Shown: piece after piece, positions 6,271 through 8,478 of the stretch | How positions within the stretch are numbered: the first letter of the stretch is position 1 | How the letters are laid out: each line of letters begins with the position of its first letter | Assembly (NCBI GenBank): GCA_964472545.1 | Contig: CAYYNP010000379.1 | Coordinates: forward strand, 1-8,478 | Reading direction: 5' to 3' | From: CAYYNP01 sp964472545 | GTDB lineage: Bacteria; Planctomycetota; Planctomycetia; Pirellulales; Thermoguttaceae | Length of the DNA: 8,478 nt | Notes under the pieces: model-generated | The model's input: only the letters and a program-made list of their open reading frames with translations | Database searches by the model: none | What the model was told of the DNA's origin: nothing | Translations under genes and position numbers: made by a program

Positions 6271-8166
6271 TCAGGCTGCGGCGGACGGCCGTTGCGTGCG
6301 CGGGGTCAACGTGGCGGCCGGCTCCGTCAAACTGCGATGAAACAACCCGAAAGTGGTCAACAGCCCCAACTGCGTGCTGTGATCGGCCACCCCGTCGACG
6401 TGCCGCCGGTAGATCTGCCGCATGGCCGGGCGGTCGAAGATCTCATCGGGCAAAGCGGCTTCGTCTTCGATCACGCCTTCAATGATCGTGCGCAGCCGAT
6501 GGTTCACCGCCATCAGCCGGTCGAATCGGGTCCAGGCACACTGCCCGCTGATCGAGCGGCTGCCGCGCAGCGACAACAGCCAGCCCCGTGCGCGTGCCAC
6601 GGGAGCCCGGGCGGCCAAGGCGGCGTCGTGGGTCCATTTGGGAAATCGTATCGGCAGCCAGGAGCCGGCGTCGGGCAGCCAGGCGAGGCCCTTGCCGACT
6701 TGGCGTACGACCTCGCGCACGATCTGCCCGCTTGCCCTTTGGTCGGCCGGAATCGTCAGCGACAGCTTCCGCAGCCGCGGCGAACTGAACAGATTGCGTT
6801 CCGATGTGGCCGGCCGCAGACAGACCAGGTTCAGGGCCTCGGGAACGCGGACCATGCTGCGGGTCCAAAACAGCTCCCACAGGTCGGGCACGGTCTTGGC
6901 CCATTGCCGGATGCGGCGGATCTCGGCGACGGCGGCCGCCCGATAGGCCTCTTGGCACGCTTGCTTGACGTCCGGCTGCAACACGGCCGCCATGTCCGAG
7001 GTCCGCGTGGGAGCGTCGAGGATCGTGGCCAAGAATTCCGATTCGCTCGGCTCGGGGCCGGCGCCTTTCTTCCAGCCCCGCCACAAGCGGTCCCACTTCA
7101 GGTGCAGCCCCTTGAAATACGTATCGCAACCAAAGGCGAGCGTGGCCGCGTCGTGGTCGAAATCGACCGACGGCCGCGAGATCGGCAGGTAATGGGCCTC
7201 GTTCCAGTTCCACAACGACCGATAGTCGACGCTCGCCTGGTCGATCAGCGAGGGATACCAATCGGTATCTCGCCGAATGATTTGATGCTCTAGCCCGCAG
7301 CGCCCGGCGATCGCCGCGGCGATCTTCACTTCTCGATTCACACAGTCGCAAAAGGTCACCGCCCGAACGCCCTCGGGACACAACGCGGCGACGAAGCGGG
7401 AGTCGAGCCCACCGCTGAGGAACAGCGCAGGCCGGCGCCGGTCGTGGCAGATGTCCTCCAGCGTGGTGCGCACGTTGTCGATTAGTTCGGCCGCCGTTTG
7501 CCGCGTGCGTCGGCTGCGGTCCGGCCGAAATCTCGGATGCATGTAGCGCGTGGTTCCCGCCGGCCGCCCCTCGACGTACTCGATCGCCACGCCCGGCTCC
7601 ACGCCGCGCACGTCCTCGAACGGCGAGCGGTCGGCTACCGTCGACGCGTGATAGAGGAACGACCAGAGATAGGCCCGATCGATCGCCGGACGATTCGGCA
7701 GCAGTTCGGCCACGTGGCGTGGATCCGAACCGACCAGGTCGCCGTCGGGCCCCGTGGCCGTCCACAGCGGCCGGTTCGACATGGGATCGGTGGCCAACAG
7801 GCAGCGATCGCGATCGGCGTCGAAGAGAAAGATCGAGAACGAGCCCTCCAATTCATCCAGGAACGCCGGACCGCGGTCGCGCCAGGCCTGCAGCAGCGCC
7901 TGTCCCAACTCGGCGGCCGTCCGTCCCCGACGTCCCAGCACCACGTAGCCCAGCACAACCGCCCGGCCGCGAATGCCCGCGCCACGGTCGTTGTTCCGGT
8001 AGGCCAAGAAGACCTCCGGGCCTCGTTCTACGGCAACGATCGCGTGCGGAATTCGCCAACGGTCGATCGGCGTACCCCGGCCAAGGTTCCGGCAGACGCC
8101 GCCAACGGCGGCCGACTGCCGCTGCCGCTGTTTTCCGGATTCGACGAAGGCCACCGTGAGTGTCAT
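6271..8166 (-). CDS. Asparagine synthetase-like protein (degenerate class II glutaminase domain + AsnB-type ATP-PPi synthetase domain)
   Basis: This 631-residue protein has asparagine synthetase B architecture. Residues 1-160 resemble a class II glutamine amidotransferase domain (LDELEGSFSIFLFD at 103-116; ATDPMSNRPLW at 125-135). The synthetase domain carries the ATP pyrophosphatase P-loop SGGLDSR at 251-257, plus FGCDTYFKG at 345-353. Family members activate a carboxylate with ATP and transfer nitrogen from glutamine; relatives in polysaccharide clusters may modify sugars or other groups. Residue 2 is Thr, not the Cys nucleophile that hydrolyses glutamine, so glutaminase activity is not expected, and free ammonia or another nucleophile may be used. 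The ATG at 8166 was chosen; a TTG at 8172 in frame would add two residues and would not restore Cys2. No Shine-Dalgarno is evident, suggesting translational coupling to the small gene 12 nt upstream. The substrate cannot be read from the sequence. Confidence 0.9.
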   Translation of the reverse strand: MTLTVAFVESGKQRQRQSAAVGGVCRNLGRGTPIDRWRIPHAIVAVERGPEVFLAYRNNDRGAGIRGRAVVLGYVVLGRRGRTAAELGQALLQAWRDRGPAFLDELEGSFSIFLFDADRDRCLLATDPMSNRPLWTATGPDGDLVGSDPRHVAELLPNRPAIDRAYLWSFLYHASTVADRSPFEDVRGVEPGVAIEYVEGRPAGTTRYMHPRFRPDRSRRTRQTAAELIDNVRTTLEDICHDRRRPALFLSGGLDSRFVAALCPEGVRAVTFCDCVNREVKIAAAIAGRCGLEHQIIRRDTDWYPSLIDQASVDYRSLWNWNEAHYLPISRPSVDFDHDAATLAFGCDTYFKGLHLKWDRLWRGWKKGAGPEPSESEFLATILDAPTRTSDMAAVLQPDVKQACQEAYRAAAVAEIRRIRQWAKTVPDLWELFWTRSMVRVPEALNLVCLRPATSERNLFSSPRLRKLSLTIPADQRASGQIVREVVRQVGKGLAWLPDAGSWLPIRFPKWTHDAALAARAPVARARGWLLSLRGSRSISGQCAWTRFDRLMAVNHRLRTIIEGVIEDEAALPDEIFDRPAMRQIYRRHVDGVADHSTQLGLLTTFGLFHRSLTEPAATLTPRTQRPSAAA

Positions 8167-8178
8167 GAGCAATTCGGT

Positions 8179-8343
8179 CTAGAAGAGGGTGTAGATGAAC
8201 GGCGCCGAGGCTTCCGCCCCGAGGATCAACGCGCCAAGAAACAACATCGCCAGAATCGTCCCGCCGATCACGTAGGATCGGTTGACGACGCTGAACAGCA
8301 CGACGTCCCTCAGCAGCCGTGCGACCCAGGTTACGAACAACAT
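8179..8343 (-). CDS. DUF5989 family small membrane protein
   Basis: This is a 54-residue protein. It begins MLFVTWVARLLRDV, has one hydrophobic membrane segment at about residues 25-43, and ends in APFIYTLF. That C-terminus is what I remember as the hallmark of the DUF5989 family: proteins of about 50 residues encoded beside carbamoyltransferase, SGNH and asparagine-synthetase-like genes in surface polysaccharide or exosortase loci. The molecular role of the family is unknown; a small membrane anchor or partner for the neighbouring enzyme is a guess. The ATG is supported by a strong Shine-Dalgarno sequence, GAGGAGG on the minus strand at 8350-8356, six bases upstream. It is the first gene of the cluster inside the window, and its stop is 12 nt before the ATG of the asparagine-synthetase-like gene. 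A tandem repeat array starts only about 20 nt upstream of its start codon. Confidence 0.85.
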   Translation of the reverse strand: MLFVTWVARLLRDVVLFSVVNRSYVIGGTILAMLFLGALILGAEASAPFIYTLF

Positions 8344-8349
8344 CGATCG

Positions 8350-8356
8350 CCTCCTC
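8350..8356 (-). promoter_or_regulatory. Strong ribosome binding site of the DUF5989 gene
   Basis: The minus strand reads GAGGAGG here, six bases before the ATG at 8343. It is the best Shine-Dalgarno match in the window and fixes the start of the small gene. It sits just downstream of the last unit of the 32-nt tandem array, so the leader RNA of the operon would carry those repeats if transcription starts beyond them. Confidence 0.8.
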
Positions 8357-8363
8357 GGTTCCC

Positions 8364-8478
8364 CAAAGTAATCATCTTGCTCCGCAAGCTGTCGACAAAG
8401 TAATCATCTTGCTCCGCAAGATGTCGGCAAAGTAGTCATCTTGCTCCGCAAGATATCGGCAAAGTAGTCATCTTGCTC
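8364..8478. repeat. 32-nt tandem repeat array with internal hairpin, running off the window edge
   Basis: Three full units (8364-8395, 8396-8427, 8428-8459) and a partial fourth (8460-8478, cut by the window end) share the plus-strand pattern CAAAGTAxTCATCTTGCTCC followed by GCAAGxTxTCGx. Each unit contains a short inverted repeat, ATCTTGC-TCC-GCAAGAT (clear in 8406-8422; imperfect in the first unit where the right arm has CT instead of AT). Unit length is constant with only point differences. There are no unique spacers, so it is not a CRISPR array. It fills the whole visible region upstream of the first gene. The length of the array and what lies beyond it cannot be seen. Confidence 0.9.

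Noticed and set aside
6223..7293. A 356-codon plus-strand frame over the synthetase gene
   Set aside because: It is antisense to a clearly recognisable AsnB-like domain and has no ribosome site or family features.
8364..8478. CRISPR array
   Set aside because: The 32-nt units are contiguous, without unique spacers between them, and no cas gene is present.

Overview
The window is GC-rich and every credible gene lies on the minus strand, in one tight co-directional cluster running from about 8343 down to 260. The gene content and the abundance of several short palindromic or tandem repeat families at gene boundaries suggest a planctomycete, probably of the Pirellulales type. That taxonomic call is an inference from style and gene content; there is no marker gene to prove it.

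Layout in transcription order (right to left): a 54-residue DUF5989-type membrane protein (8343-8179); an asparagine-synthetase-like protein whose N-terminal glutaminase domain lacks the catalytic Cys2 (8166-6271); a Wzx/MurJ-like polysaccharide flippase (6251-4947); a PAPS-dependent sulfotransferase (4943-3912); a Wzy/O-antigen-ligase-like membrane polymerase (3915-2377); and a 700-residue protein that joins a GT2 glycosyltransferase to a GT4-like glycosyltransferase (2362-260). Junctions are 12, 19 and 3 nt, then an ATGA overlap, then 14 nt, so one operon is likely. The promoter is not visible and may lie beyond the right edge.

Together the genes describe a Wzx/Wzy-type pathway. Sugars would be added to a lipid-linked repeat unit by the double glycosyltransferase, flipped by the Wzx-like protein, polymerised or ligated by the Wzy-like protein, and decorated by sulfation and possibly by an amide-forming or related ATP-dependent ligation. 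The product is probably a sulfated or otherwise modified cell-surface polysaccharide.

Four different repeat families sit at gene edges: a 20-nt palindrome in two copies downstream of the operon (90-157), a 75-nt inverted repeat with a 15-nt tandem duplication inside the 3' end of the polymerase gene (2410-2505), a GC-rich imperfect inverted repeat inside the 5' end of the same gene (3791-3885), and a 32-nt tandem array directly upstream of the first gene (8364-8478). The polymerase therefore appears to have both of its termini encoded by repeat DNA, which is the most unusual feature seen. Bases 1-259 contain no supportable gene.
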